Assembly (NCBI RefSeq): GCF_038433465.1
Contig: NZ_JAESVF010000001.1
Coordinates: forward strand, 124,001 to 188,000
Source of the DNA: Galbibacter sp038433465
GTDB lineage: Bacteria; Bacteroidota; Bacteroidia; Flavobacteriales; Flavobacteriaceae
DNA length: 64,000 bases
Direction of reading: 5' to 3'
Part shown: positions 40,958 through 50,581 of the stretch, in pieces
Layout of the letters: each line of letters starts with the position of its first letter
How positions within the stretch are numbered: the first letter of the stretch is position 1
Position numbers and translations under genes: made by a program
Notes under the pieces: model-generated
Database searches by the model: none
What the model saw: only the letters and a program-made list of their open reading frames with translations
Told to the model about the DNA's origin: nothing

Positions 40958-42310
40958 TTACGACTTATTTCTCGAAGTTGAATTTAACGCTGTTTTTTCT
41001 TCATAAGGATAAATCCATTCTTCATGCGAAAAATAATGCCAAGGCTCGTTTGCAAGGTCTACTTCTGGTTTGATAAAAGCTTTGTATTCGCCTCCATTTA
41101 CACGCACTTTACTCGACATTGCATACACACTTATTTGTTCGCCTTTTTCTTGATATTCCTTTTTTAAGCGCTGTGCAAATTGCCAAATCACATCGGGTTT
41201 GGTGGCTACAATTCGCTGTTGTTTTGACGTTAAATAATTACTGAGTTTTACAAAATGTTGCTTTCCTGTAGTGTGGTTTACAACTTTAAAAGTAATTATT
41301 CCCGACTTTCCTCTTAGCATCATTCGCCAACTTAAACGGTGTCCTTCTTCTGTCCAAAGTACATTGTCTTTTATCACCCAATGGCGAAGTGGCAAAGCTA
41401 TCTGAATTAAAAAATAAATTCCTCCTACCCACAAAAGTGCATTTCTATACGAAGGCATTTCAACTTCATCTTCAGTATATAAAGGTTTCTTTTTCAAAAA
41501 GATATTTCTGATAGTTTTTGGCTGAAAAAAGAACAAACTAAAAGCCAACGACATATACGGAAAAATCCCAATTTGAAACACTACCGAGTTGAATAAATGA
41601 AAAAATATAGATGCGAAAAATGCCCACTTTCGGGTGCGTTTCCAAAGTAATAGCGGAACAATTAACAAATCAAACGCTATCCCAGAATAGGCAATAAAGA
41701 AATGAACCCATTCTTTTTGAAGCAAACCACCAATTAAAAAATAGTTTGCACGTGGTTGCATTAAATTTTTCACAACGGTTAAGTCGAGCCAATCTGGATA
41801 CAACTTAGCAATTGAAGCATAGGTGTAAACTATCCAAACTTGAAGAATTATTAACCACTTACACCATTGTGGCATGTATATTTTTTTAAATGAAGGATTG
41901 CATTTGGCATCGAGTGAAAAATACCTGTTTGCAGGCAACACCAACATTAACAAGCACAACAAAAGCAATAAGTAATAATGATTGTTGTAAGAGCTTTTTT
42001 GCATAAAATATACCCCTGCCCACAGTATTGTAAAACCTGCCATGCTCCACTTATATTTGTAGCCAAGCATAACCAACAAACCAAAAACACCCATAATGGC
42101 AAAGTAAAAATACATACCATTTCCAGGTAGTGGCTGTAAAAAATCGAGACCGATAAAATTAAACGTAAACTTAGGTTCAACAAGTGCACGCCTTACCCAA
42201 CCTGTGGCGATTGCTCCAAAGGCTTCTGCAGCAATTAAAAACCCAAAAATCGCTCTAAAAACTACAAGTCCGGCGTTATCAATTCGAGTAAAAAGAAATT
42301 TATTCAGCAT
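40958..42310 (-). CDS. HTTM domain membrane protein (vitamin K carboxylase-like)
   Basis: The 450-residue protein has at least seven hydrophobic helices in its first 330 residues and matches the HTTM domain related to vitamin K-dependent gamma-glutamyl carboxylase (SIAKLYPDWL; FHLFNSVVFQIGIFPYMSLAF; LRGKSGIITFKVV). The C-terminal 130 residues are soluble. The reaction in bacteria is unknown. The start overlaps the end of ribF by about 11 bp (ATG 42310 or 42313), so the two are likely coupled. Confidence 0.85.
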   Translation of the reverse strand: MLNKFLFTRIDNAGLVVFRAIFGFLIAAEAFGAIATGWVRRALVEPKFTFNFIGLDFLQPLPGNGMYFYFAIMGVFGLLVMLGYKYKWSMAGFTILWAGVYFMQKSSYNNHYYLLLLLCLLMLVLPANRYFSLDAKCNPSFKKIYMPQWCKWLIILQVWIVYTYASIAKLYPDWLDLTVVKNLMQPRANYFLIGGLLQKEWVHFFIAYSGIAFDLLIVPLLLWKRTRKWAFFASIFFHLFNSVVFQIGIFPYMSLAFSLFFFQPKTIRNIFLKKKPLYTEDEVEMPSYRNALLWVGGIYFLIQIALPLRHWVIKDNVLWTEEGHRLSWRMMLRGKSGIITFKVVNHTTGKQHFVKLSNYLTSKQQRIVATKPDVIWQFAQRLKKEYQEKGEQISVYAMSSKVRVNGGEYKAFIKPEVDLANEPWHYFSHEEWIYPYEEKTALNSTSRNKS

Positions 42311-43238
42311 CATACGTTGCAATCAAAGCTTGTGTTGCTTCTTTATCTTTTACAAGTTGCTTCTGCAAATCTTCGATAGAGTCAAAACGTTTTTCGTCTC
42401 GTAATCGATGTAACAATTCCACTCGGATTTCTTTTCCGTAAACATCTTCAGAAAAATCAAGGAAATGCACTTCGATTGATTTCTTACTTCCGTTTACGGT
42501 AGGATTAAATCCAATATTCATCATACCATAAATCTCTTTTCCGTTGTAAACACTTTTCACAACGTACACTCCAATTTTTGGAACCAATTTATAGCTCTCT
42601 TCAATTCTAATATTTGCAGTTGGAAAATCTATTTGCTTCCCTAAACCTTTACCAGTTGCAATAGTTCCTGTAAGCATATAATTGTATCCTAAAAAAGTAT
42701 TTGCCGTATGAATATCGCCCGCTTCTAGGGCTTTTCTAATTTTTGTTGAACTTACCGAAACTTCGTTTATTTCTTCTACTGAAATTTGTTCAACTTCAAA
42801 ATCATACTTTTCGCCAAAGGCAATTAAATTATCAATCGTTGCGGTACGGTTTCTTCCAAAACGATGATCGTATCCAATAATTACTTTTTTCGCTTTTATG
42901 CTGTCTACCAACACATCTTTTACATATTCTTCCGCAGTAAGTCTTGAAAATTCTTTGGTAAACGGATGGATAATTAATTGGTCTAAACCAGTTTTTTCTA
43001 GAATAGATATTTTCTCGTCGAGGGTATTTAATAATTTTAAGTCTGATGCTTGCTGAAGTACCATTCGAGGATGCGGGAAAAACGTCAAAATTGTCGATTT
43101 CAAATCGTTTGCTTTTGCATTGGCAACAATTTTATCGATAATTTTTTTGTGTCCTACATGCACACCATCAAAAGTTCCTACAGTTACTACCGTATAGTAA
43201 CTTTCTTCTTTATCAAAAAGATTACGCTTTAAAATCAC
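42300..43238 (-). CDS. ribF: Bifunctional riboflavin kinase / FAD synthetase RibF
   Basis: The 312-residue cytosolic enzyme has an N-terminal nucleotidyltransferase domain (VGTFDGVHVGHKKI near 20-33; GYDHRFGRNR) and a C-terminal riboflavin kinase domain (from about 185; GKGLGKQIDFPTANI). It makes FMN and then FAD, serving the flavoproteins nearby. It starts at GTG 43238. Confidence 0.95.
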   Translation of the reverse strand: MILKRNLFDKEESYYTVVTVGTFDGVHVGHKKIIDKIVANAKANDLKSTILTFFPHPRMVLQQASDLKLLNTLDEKISILEKTGLDQLIIHPFTKEFSRLTAEEYVKDVLVDSIKAKKVIIGYDHRFGRNRTATIDNLIAFGEKYDFEVEQISVEEINEVSVSSTKIRKALEAGDIHTANTFLGYNYMLTGTIATGKGLGKQIDFPTANIRIEESYKLVPKIGVYVVKSVYNGKEIYGMMNIGFNPTVNGSKKSIEVHFLDFSEDVYGKEIRVELLHRLRDEKRFDSIEDLQKQLVKDKEATQALIATYDAE

Positions 43239-43383
43239 TTAAAAGCATTTAAATTAAACATCATTCACCACAAAATAACGAATTAAAAAGCGAATAATTC
43301 ATTAAATTAAATATCGTATTTCTTAATTTTTTTAAAAAACAACCGTAAAATTGTCTATTTTTATGGCAATACATTACCAATCA

Positions 43384-46300
43384 ATGAGAACGAGCATTAA
43401 GCTAATCCCACTTTTCCTCCTCCTATTTTTCTCTGTTTCAGTTTTTTCGCAAAGCGAAGCAGTGTGGACTGTTGCGTCTCAAACCAACAAACCTATTTCA
43501 TTACAAAAAGAAAAAAGCATTTCGACCTATACTCTAGATTTCGAACATTTACAAAATCAGTTAAAAAACACTCCAAAAAGAGGAAACTTTTCATCTAAAA
43601 GTTCTGCTGTAACCATTGGTTTTCCTACGGAAGAAAATACAATTACCAATTTCAAGATTACCGAAACCAATGTATTCGCTCCAGATTTGGCAAAAAAATA
43701 TCCTTCGATAAAATCGTATATGGGTGTTTCTACTGAAAACCCAAGCGAGAAGATTTATTTTTCGGTAGACCCGAGCGGATTTCACGGACTCATCCGAACT
43801 TCCAAAAACACCCATTACATTAATCCTTCCGAAGAAAAAAACACTTATTACCTAGCTGAAAAATCTGCTTTTACTACTACTGAATTTGAATGTAAAGTAG
43901 AAGAAGCTAGCAAAGAAACAATTTCAAAAAATAGCTATGCGCTACGCCCTGTTGACGACGGAATGCTGAGAACATACCGTATGGCGTTGGCTTGTACTGC
44001 CGAATATGCAAAATACCACACCGACCGCGCAGAAGTTTCTGACGGTACTGAACAACAAAAAAAGGCAGCGGTTCTTGCCGCCATGAACACTTCGATTACT
44101 CGAATAAATAGCGTGTACGAAAACGACCTTGCTATTAGTTTACAACTTATTGCCAATAACGACGATTTGATATTTTTGGATGCCGATACCGACGGACTTA
44201 CCAATGGAAACGGACAAACCTTAATTAATGAAATTCAAGATGTAATTGATGCTGCTGTAGGTTTTTCTAACTACGACATCGGACATGTGTTTAGCACAAG
44301 CACAAGCGGTGGTGATGGAATTGCGCAACTTGCATCTGTTTGTACATCCAACAAAGCACGCGGGGTAACAGGCTACATCAACCCAATTGGCGATGTGTAT
44401 GATATTGATTTTGTAGCCCACGAAATTGGTCACCAATTTGGAGCTACGCACACGTTTAACAATTCGTGTAGCTCAAACCGAAGTGGCGCTACCTCTGTAG
44501 AACCAGGAAGCGGGTCAACTATTATGGCGTACGCTGGGATTTGTCCGAGTAACGTTCAAGGAAATAGCGATGCTTATTTTCACGCCATTAGTATTTCTCA
44601 AATTTGGGATAATATTACCGAAGGAAGTAGCACCTGTGGCACCACATCTGCAATTAATAATACGGCTCCTGTAATTACCGAACTTACAGATTATACCATT
44701 CCTGCAGGAACTCCATTTGTGTTAAATGCAACTGTAACCGACAGTAACGATGATACGCTTACGTATACTTGGGAGCAACAAAACAATGAAGTTTCGGTGC
44801 AACCGCCTGTTGCAAATGCCACTAACGGACCATCTTTTAGGTCTTACCCTCCGTCTTTATCTTCAAAGAGATTTTTCCCAAGGGAAAGTGATATTTTAAA
44901 CAACAACTTAGCGCCAACATGGGAAGTTATTCCAACAGTTTCAAGAACACTGAATTTCTCATTATTGGTAAGAGATAATAATGCTGAAGGCGGACAAATT
45001 GCACGAGGCGACTTATCGGTAACCACGGTAAAAACTAATACTCCTTTTGCAGTAACGTCGCAAACAGCGAATGAAACGCTACAAGGAGGCTCGGTTTACA
45101 AAGTAACTTGGGATGTGGGGGAAACCAATAAAATTCCGATTAGCACAAGTTTTGTTGATGTATGTTTGATACTAAATAACGACTTTGAAAACCCGATTAT
45201 TCTTTCAGAAAAAACTAAAAATGACGGTTCAAAACAGGTTGTTATTCCTGGAGATATTACCACTTCGAATGCACGAATTATGGTAAAAGCTTCCGATAAT
45301 ATTTTCTTTGCTTTAAACCAAGCAACTTTAAGTATCGAAGCATCCGATTACGCTTTACTTTTTGATACCTTAGAATACAATATTTGTCAACCAAACACGC
45401 TTACCATTCCGTTTACATATCATAGTTATGGTACTTTTTCTGAACCCGTAACTTTTTCAGCAACAAACATTCCACCTGGATTGGTTGTAAACTTTAGTGA
45501 AACTACCGTTACTTCCAACGACACTGCTGTAAATGTAACTATCGACAATACCGAAAATTTAACCGTTGGTATCAACGACTTTACCATTGTAGCGACTTCC
45601 GAAGGTGGACAAATAAAAGAATACCCTATTGAATTATCGATTTTCTCGAACACTTTTGAGGCGATAAATATAACTTCGCCAACCAATGGAGCCACCGAGC
45701 AACCATTGCAAACCATTCTTACTTGGGACGAGTACACCAATGCAAATAGTTACGCTATTCAAATTTCAAAATCGTCTAACTTTAGTAATATTATTGTTGA
45801 CGAAACTACAACGCTCACGCAATACCAACCCACCAATTTAGAAGAAACCACAACTTATTATTGGCGTATAAAACCCATAAACACTTGTGGTGAAGGAAAT
45901 TTCACAAGCACATCTTCGTTCACTACAATTAATATTTCTTGTGAAAGTTATGTAAGCAACGCAACTTTATACATCTCGAGTGTGGGCACTTCAACAACCA
46001 CATCCAACCTTACAATTACCGACAACGGTTCTTTAAGTAGCATTACCGTTGGTGTTGATATTACCCATTCTTGGCTTGAAGATTTATCAATTAGTTTAAT
46101 TTCTCCTTCAGGTACGGTTGTTCCTTTAATTGCTGAACAATGTGGTGATAGAGATAATATTGTTGCGACTTTTAGTGACGACGGAAACAACATCTCATGC
46201 GCTACCACAACCCCTACACTTTCTGGAATTATTAAACCACAGCAAACACTGAGTATTTTGAGCGGGGAACCGATAAAAGGTACTTGGAAATTAAAAGTCG

Positions 46301-47184
46301 ATGATGCAAATAATGACGATGGCGGAAGCATTAATTCATTTAGAATAAATCTTTGTGTGAATGGCGATTTGAGCACCGACACCGACAAAGACGGAGTTTT
46401 AGACGAAGACGACCTTTGTCCGAATACGCCAATTGGCGCTAAAGTTGATATCTACGGATGTGAAATTTTCAGTTTGCCAACCAACAATTACAGAATTAAA
46501 TTAACAGACGAAAGTTGTATCAGCAGTAATAACGGAAGCATAACGATTGACGCTTCAGAAAACTACAACTATACAGCTACCCTTACAGGAAACGGCACTT
46601 TCACAACGCAAGACTTCAAAGCCTCCACAGAGTTTACCAACTTGAGTGCTGGCAGTTACCAACTCTGCTTCACCACCGATGCGAGTAGCACGTATCAGCA
46701 GTGTTTTGATGTTCAAATAAACGAACCTGAACCACTAAATGTAATCGCTAATAAAAGCAATAAAAATTCAGTTTCTTTAAACTTATCTGGGAGCGATGTT
46801 TACCTTATCGAACTAAATGGAATTCTCCAAAAAACCAATCGCGATTTTGTAGAACTCAACCTTAAAAAAGGAATAAACGCTTTAAAAGTTTATACTGAAA
46901 AAGATTGTCAGGGTATTTATCAGGAGCTCATTATTAGCAGTGGCGAAATGGCTATTTTTCCAAATCCTTTTATAGATGAACTTACAATTTATACGGATAC
47001 GCCAAGTATAAAAAACAGCATCAGTATTTTTAATATTACAGGTGAAATGGTAAACTCGCAAACGCAAATAAGCGATGAAAACGGACACATAAAACTTTAC
47101 CTTTCGAGCTTAACCAGCGGTTTGTATATGATGAATATTCAAAATGAAAACACCACCAAAACTTTTAAACTGTTAAAAAAATAA
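43384..47184 (+). CDS. Secreted reprolysin-like zinc metalloprotease with T9SS tail
   Basis: The 1266-residue protein has a signal peptide (MRTSIKLIPLFLLLFFSVSV, ending FSQ), a propeptide, and an M12B-like catalytic domain with HEIGHQFGATH (His346, Glu347, His350, His356). Ig-like and fibronectin III modules follow (about 430-860), a proprotein-convertase P domain (about 865-1000), a calcium-binding DTDKDGVLDEDDLCPNTP segment, and a C-terminal type IX sorting domain (FPNPFIDELTIYT to KTFKLLKK). It should be exported through the outer membrane to digest proteins. The ATG at 43384 is chosen because it starts the signal peptide directly. Confidence 0.9.
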   Translation: MRTSIKLIPLFLLLFFSVSVFSQSEAVWTVASQTNKPISLQKEKSISTYTLDFEHLQNQLKNTPKRGNFSSKSSAVTIGFPTEENTITNFKITETNVFAPDLAKKYPSIKSYMGVSTENPSEKIYFSVDPSGFHGLIRTSKNTHYINPSEEKNTYYLAEKSAFTTTEFECKVEEASKETISKNSYALRPVDDGMLRTYRMALACTAEYAKYHTDRAEVSDGTEQQKKAAVLAAMNTSITRINSVYENDLAISLQLIANNDDLIFLDADTDGLTNGNGQTLINEIQDVIDAAVGFSNYDIGHVFSTSTSGGDGIAQLASVCTSNKARGVTGYINPIGDVYDIDFVAHEIGHQFGATHTFNNSCSSNRSGATSVEPGSGSTIMAYAGICPSNVQGNSDAYFHAISISQIWDNITEGSSTCGTTSAINNTAPVITELTDYTIPAGTPFVLNATVTDSNDDTLTYTWEQQNNEVSVQPPVANATNGPSFRSYPPSLSSKRFFPRESDILNNNLAPTWEVIPTVSRTLNFSLLVRDNNAEGGQIARGDLSVTTVKTNTPFAVTSQTANETLQGGSVYKVTWDVGETNKIPISTSFVDVCLILNNDFENPIILSEKTKNDGSKQVVIPGDITTSNARIMVKASDNIFFALNQATLSIEASDYALLFDTLEYNICQPNTLTIPFTYHSYGTFSEPVTFSATNIPPGLVVNFSETTVTSNDTAVNVTIDNTENLTVGINDFTIVATSEGGQIKEYPIELSIFSNTFEAINITSPTNGATEQPLQTILTWDEYTNANSYAIQISKSSNFSNIIVDETTTLTQYQPTNLEETTTYYWRIKPINTCGEGNFTSTSSFTTINISCESYVSNATLYISSVGTSTTTSNLTITDNGSLSSITVGVDITHSWLEDLSISLISPSGTVVPLIAEQCGDRDNIVATFSDDGNNISCATTTPTLSGIIKPQQTLSILSGEPIKGTWKLKVDDANNDDGGSINSFRINLCVNGDLSTDTDKDGVLDEDDLCPNTPIGAKVDIYGCEIFSLPTNNYRIKLTDESCISSNNGSITIDASENYNYTATLTGNGTFTTQDFKASTEFTNLSAGSYQLCFTTDASSTYQQCFDVQINEPEPLNVIANKSNKNSVSLNLSGSDVYLIELNGILQKTNRDFVELNLKKGINALKVYTEKDCQGIYQELIISSGEMAIFPNPFIDELTIYTDTPSIKNSISIFNITGEMVNSQTQISDENGHIKLYLSSLTSGLYMMNIQNENTTKTFKLLKK

Positions 47185-47187
47185 AGC

Positions 47188-47898
47188 ATGTACACAAAGC
47201 ATTCTATTTTATATATTTTATGTGCGCTCCTTTTTATACGATGCGGTGGCGGTGGAGATGACAGTCCGCCTCCTACGCCATTACCTCCAACTGTAGCTCA
47301 GCTTGTATTTCCGTTAGAAAATTCGGAGTGTACAGAAGGCGTTATCACAGACGCAAATAACAGTACTAGTACAATTACTTTTGAATGGCAACCGTCGGAA
47401 AATACAGACACATACCGACTTACCATAAGAAACCTGAACACCAATGCGACTGAAACTTTGACTAGCGAAACTACTTTTAGAGATGCCACTTTAAACAGAG
47501 GTGTTCCCTATTCTTGGTATATCACTTCTATCAATGCTGAAACTTTAGCTGAAACTCAAAGTGCCGTTTGGAAGTTTTACAACGCTGGTGAAGGTAGAAC
47601 TACGTATCCGCCTTTTCCTGCCGACTTAAATGAGCCGATTTCAGGAAGTACGGTTTACACCACAAATGCCAATATTACCTTTACATGGAGTGCTTCGGAT
47701 ATTGATAATGACATTTCGAGTTATGAATTGTTTCTAGGTGATTCTAACCCTCCAAGTACAAGTATTGCAAACAGCATTATCAACACCAATTACACTTACG
47801 CAACTCCAGGAGCTGGCACTTATTTTTGGTTTGTAAAAACTACAGATGCGGAAGGAAATGTTTCTAACTCACAAGTTTCGCAATTTAAGGTAGAGTAA
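47188..47898 (+). CDS. Fibronectin III-like lipoprotein
   Basis: The 236-residue protein has a lipoprotein signal (LCALLFIRCGGGGDD, Cys near 19) with a Gly/Asp spacer after the cysteine typical of Bacteroidetes surface export, then two fibronectin III-like domains (about 35-130 and 140-236; FEWQPSENTDTYRLTI, FTWSASDIDNDISSYELFL). It follows the metalloprotease by 3 bp and is surely in the same operon. It may help hold or present the protease at the cell surface; this is inference. Confidence 0.8.
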   Translation: MYTKHSILYILCALLFIRCGGGGDDSPPPTPLPPTVAQLVFPLENSECTEGVITDANNSTSTITFEWQPSENTDTYRLTIRNLNTNATETLTSETTFRDATLNRGVPYSWYITSINAETLAETQSAVWKFYNAGEGRTTYPPFPADLNEPISGSTVYTTNANITFTWSASDIDNDISSYELFLGDSNPPSTSIANSIINTNYTYATPGAGTYFWFVKTTDAEGNVSNSQVSQFKVE

Positions 47899-47934
47899 AC
47901 TGATTTGATTGATTAAAACTAAGAGTATCGAAGA

Positions 47935-48558
47935 TTAAGTATTATTAAAGGTATTCATAGTATTGTTTAGACCAGCTGTTCCAAAAGATTTTATCAATTC
48001 TTTTGAGCGTAGCAAGCGATCTTTCATTTGCGCATTTTCTTCGTCGTTCCATTTCCCAAGTACGTAATCTACTTGGCGACCTTTTGAAAATTCTGCTCCT
48101 ACTCCAAATCTAAATCTTGGGTAATTTGTGGTTCCTAATTGTTGCTGAATATCTTTTAAGCCGTTATGTCCGCCATCGCTTCCTTTAGCTTTTACTCTTA
48201 TTTTCCCGAACGGCAAGTTGATATCATCAGTAATAATTAAAATATTTTCTACTGAAATCTTTTCTTTAGTCATCCAATATTTTACTGCTTTACCGCTTAA
48301 ATTCATATACGTACTAGGCTTTAAAAAAATAAAAGTACGTCCTTTAAATTTGTAGGTTGCTGTTGCTCCGAGCTTATTACTTTCAAAAGTTACATCTTCT
48401 TCCGAAGCAAAAAAATCGAGAATTTTAAATCCAATATTGTGTCGTGTTTCGTCGTATTCTTGACCAATATTTCCTAATCCTACTATTAAAAACTTCTTCA
48501 TAGACTGTGTATCTTGAGTGGGGATTTTAACAAAAAAATGCTTTATTAATTGCAACAT
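47935..48558 (-). CDS. pth: Peptidyl-tRNA hydrolase
   Basis: The enzyme proper starts MKKFLIVGLGNIGQEYDETRHNIGF, with the catalytic His in TRHNIGF, LKPSTYMNLSG and DDINLPFGKIRVKAKGSDGGHNG. It frees tRNA from stalled peptidyl-tRNA. The ATG at 48558 adds 19 residues (MLQLIKHFF start) and fits the -7 box at 48581-48588; a shorter start at 48501 is also possible. A still longer start would begin inside the rplY terminator. Confidence 0.9.
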   Translation of the reverse strand: MLQLIKHFFVKIPTQDTQSMKKFLIVGLGNIGQEYDETRHNIGFKILDFFASEEDVTFESNKLGATATYKFKGRTFIFLKPSTYMNLSGKAVKYWMTKEKISVENILIITDDINLPFGKIRVKAKGSDGGHNGLKDIQQQLGTTNYPRFRFGVGAEFSKGRQVDYVLGKWNDEENAQMKDRLLRSKELIKSFGTAGLNNTMNTFNNT

Positions 48559-48580
48559 AGCTTGTGTATTCAACTTGTTG

Positions 48581-48588
48581 CAAAAATA
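48581..48588 (-). promoter_or_regulatory. -7 promoter box TATTTTTG for pth, inside the rplY terminator tract
   Basis: This exact TAnnTTTG match on the minus strand begins 5 nt after the terminator stem, so the U tract of the rplY terminator runs into the box. It lies 22 nt before the ATG at 48558. Confidence 0.5.
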
Positions 48589-48612
48589 AAAAAGCACCTC
48601 GAAAGGAGGTGC
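48589..48612 (-). terminator. Terminator of rplY
   Basis: A 7-bp perfect stem (GCACCTC / GAGGTGC, 48594-48612) with a 5-nt loop is followed by TTTTTTATTTTT on the minus strand, between rplY and pth. Confidence 0.8.
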
Positions 48613-48645
48613 TTCTGTATGATAAAATTGAATAATTTACTTCAA

Positions 48646-49251
48646 TTATTTACCTTTTGCTGCAGCTTTTTCTTCTTTAGCAGCCTCTTGAGCAGCTTTC
48701 ATCGCAGCACGAGAGATTCTAACTTGACATACAACCGTGTTGTCTGGGTGCATAATCTTGTAATCATCATTTGCTAAAGCAGTAACGTATAATTTGTTAC
48801 CAATTTCTAATTTAGAAACATCAGCATCGATATAATCTGGTAAGTTAGCAGGAATTGCTTTTACCTTTAATTTACGCTGATTGATACGTAAAACCCCACC
48901 GGCAATAACCCCTGGAGAGTTTCCTACTTTACGTACAGGGATTTCCATAGTTACTTCTTTATCATCAAATAACTGATAGAAATCGATGTGTAAAATAGCA
49001 TCTGTTACAGGGTGAAATTGAATGTCCTGTAAAATTGCATTATACGTCTTTCCGTTATCTAATGAAATAACTACTGTGTGCGCATTTGGAGTGTAAACCA
49101 AATCTTTAAACGCTTTTTCATCAGCTGAAAAGTGTAATGGATTTTCCCCTCCGTATACTACGCAAGGTACCTGTCCAGCATTACGTAAGGCTTTAGTCGA
49201 CGACTTACCCACGCTTTCTCTTTGAGATCCTTTAATTGTAATTGACTTCAT
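48646..49251 (-). CDS. rplY: 50S ribosomal protein L25 (long CTC form)
   Basis: The 201-residue protein has the N-terminal 5S rRNA-binding L25 domain (MKSITIKGSQRESVGKSSTKALRNAGQVPCVVYGG) and the C-terminal beta domain of the CTC/TL5 type (about 95-185), ending in an Ala/Lys/Glu-rich tail. It binds 5S rRNA in the large subunit. It lies between prs and pth, the usual order in Bacteroidetes. Confidence 0.95.
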   Translation of the reverse strand: MKSITIKGSQRESVGKSSTKALRNAGQVPCVVYGGENPLHFSADEKAFKDLVYTPNAHTVVISLDNGKTYNAILQDIQFHPVTDAILHIDFYQLFDDKEVTMEIPVRKVGNSPGVIAGGVLRINQRKLKVKAIPANLPDYIDADVSKLEIGNKLYVTALANDDYKIMHPDNTVVCQVRISRAAMKAAQEAAKEEKAAAKGK

Positions 49252-49271
49252 TATAAAAAAATTAAAATAAT

Positions 49272-50213
49272 TTACATTAAAAATTTAGAACTGATGGAAG
49301 TGTTGTGGTGTACGCGATGCATTACATCTGCAAAAAGATCGGCACAGCTTAACACTCTCACTTTATCACTCTTTTGCTTTGGCGGAATTGAATCGGTAAC
49401 GATTAATTCTGTAAGCTGAGAGTTTTCAATTCTTTCGTATGCATTGCCCGAAAGTAATGCATGTGTACATATTGCTCTTACACTTTTAGCGCCACGCTCC
49501 ATCATCAAATCGGCTGCTTTTGTAAGTGTACCAGCGGTATCAACCATATCATCAACCAAAACAACGTTCTTACCTGTTACATCTCCAATAAGCTCCATGT
49601 GGTCTATTACATTGGCTTTTTTACGCTGTTTGTAACAAATTACCACGTCCGAACCTAAAAACTTAGAGTAGGCATACGCTCTTTTAGAACCTCCCATATC
49701 TGGAGAGGCGATGGTTAAATTATCCAATTCAAGACTTTTTAAATACGGTAAGAAGATCGTAGATGCAAATAAATGATCTACTGGCTTCTCGAAAAATCCT
49801 TGAATTTGGTCGGCATGGAGATCCATAGTAATAATTCTGGTTGCTCCTGCAGACTCTAATAATTTAGCTACTAACTTTGCTCCTATCGGCACTCTTGGCT
49901 TGTCTTTTCTGTCTTGTCTAGCCCATCCAAAGTATGGCATTACTGCTGTAATATGTCTTGCTGATGCTCTTTTAGCAGCATCTAACATAAGTAGCATTTC
50001 CATTAAATTTTCTGAACTCGGGTTTGTAGAACCTATAATAAAAACACGCATTCCGCGGATAGATTCTTCAAATGACGGTTGAAACTCACCATCACTATAC
50101 CTTGTAAAAGACACACTCCCCAGATCTGTTCCAAATGCTTTTGCAATTCTTTCTGCTAAATCTTGACTCTGAGTACAAGAAAAAATCTTTGGATCTGGCA
50201 CCGAATAAGGCAT
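49272..50213 (-). CDS. prs: Ribose-phosphate pyrophosphokinase
   Basis: The 313-residue cytosolic enzyme has the flexible-loop FGWARQDRKD, the DLHADQIQGFF metal site and the PRPP-binding VVLVDDMVDTAGT. It makes PRPP from ribose-5-phosphate and ATP for purine, pyrimidine, His, Trp and NAD synthesis. It is first of prs-rplY and 20 bp before rplY. A TAAATTTG box lies 52 nt upstream. Confidence 0.97.
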   Translation of the reverse strand: MPYSVPDPKIFSCTQSQDLAERIAKAFGTDLGSVSFTRYSDGEFQPSFEESIRGMRVFIIGSTNPSSENLMEMLLMLDAAKRASARHITAVMPYFGWARQDRKDKPRVPIGAKLVAKLLESAGATRIITMDLHADQIQGFFEKPVDHLFASTIFLPYLKSLELDNLTIASPDMGGSKRAYAYSKFLGSDVVICYKQRKKANVIDHMELIGDVTGKNVVLVDDMVDTAGTLTKAADLMMERGAKSVRAICTHALLSGNAYERIENSQLTELIVTDSIPPKQKSDKVRVLSCADLFADVMHRVHHNTSISSKFLM

Positions 50214-50265
50214 TGTAATATCTTGTTTAATAGTTAATTATCGTTGTGTTGTGCAAAATGAGGTG

Positions 50266-50273
50266 CAAATTTA
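50266..50273 (-). promoter_or_regulatory. -7 promoter box TAAATTTG for prs
   Basis: This exact TAnnTTTG match on the minus strand lies 52 nt before the prs ATG. Confidence 0.45.
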
Positions 50274-50317
50274 GAAATTTATTCTAACACTAAAAGCATT
50301 TTGTTACTATTTTTAGT

Positions 50318-50346
50318 TTGAAGATTAAAAATATTTTATAGTTTTG
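50318..50346 (+). promoter_or_regulatory. Promoter of tRNA-Leu (TTG-N18-TAGTTTTG)
   Basis: The -33 TTG (50318-50320) and -7 box TAGTTTTG (50339-50346) are spaced by 18 nt and lie about 42 nt upstream of the tRNA. Confidence 0.65.
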
Positions 50347-50388
50347 CATTCCGAAATTAATCATTTGTATTAATTTTAATGGCTACAC

Positions 50389-50470
50389 GCTCGAGTGGCG
50401 GAATTGGTAGACGCGCTGGATTCAAAATCCAGTTCTTTCGGGAGTGTGGGTTCGATTCCCACCTCGAGTA
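50389..50470 (+). tRNA. tRNA-Leu (CAA)
   Basis: The sequence folds into an 82-nt class II cloverleaf: acceptor GCTCGAG / CTCGAGT (G-U at the first pair), D arm TGGCGGAATTGGTAGACGC, anticodon stem CTGGA / TCCAG with loop TTCAAAA giving CAA, a moderate variable arm, and T arm GTGGGTTCGATTCCCAC. Discriminator A is expected for Leu. CCA is not encoded. Confidence 0.96.
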
Positions 50471-50473
50471 CTT

Positions 50474-50512
50474 AAAACCTCTGGAATCTTTTGATTTTAG
50501 AGGTTTTTTTTA
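50474..50512 (+). terminator. Terminator of tRNA-Leu
   Basis: A 9-bp stem (AAAACCTCT / AGAGGTTTT) with a 16-nt loop is followed by a long T tract immediately after the tRNA. Confidence 0.8.
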
Positions 50513-50533
50513 TTTTTTTGCTGACAGAAAAAA

Positions 50534-50552
50534 GGCCATCAAATTGATGACC
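50534..50552 (-). terminator. Terminator of prc
   Basis: The minus-strand RNA pairs GGTCATCAA with TTGATGGCC-like sequence (one G-U), followed by T6. It is 30 nt beyond the prc stop; the plus strand version is weaker because the G-U becomes an A-C mismatch. Confidence 0.65.
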
Positions 50553-50581
50553 TTTTCTTTGATATTAGTTTTTAAAACAAA

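Noticed and set aside
45948..46388. Minus-strand frame of 146 codons opposite the metalloprotease
   Set aside because: It is a shadow of the P-domain coding sequence with low-complexity composition.
48559..48597. Longer pth start within the rplY terminator
   Set aside because: It would begin in the terminator stem and is upstream of the likely transcription start.
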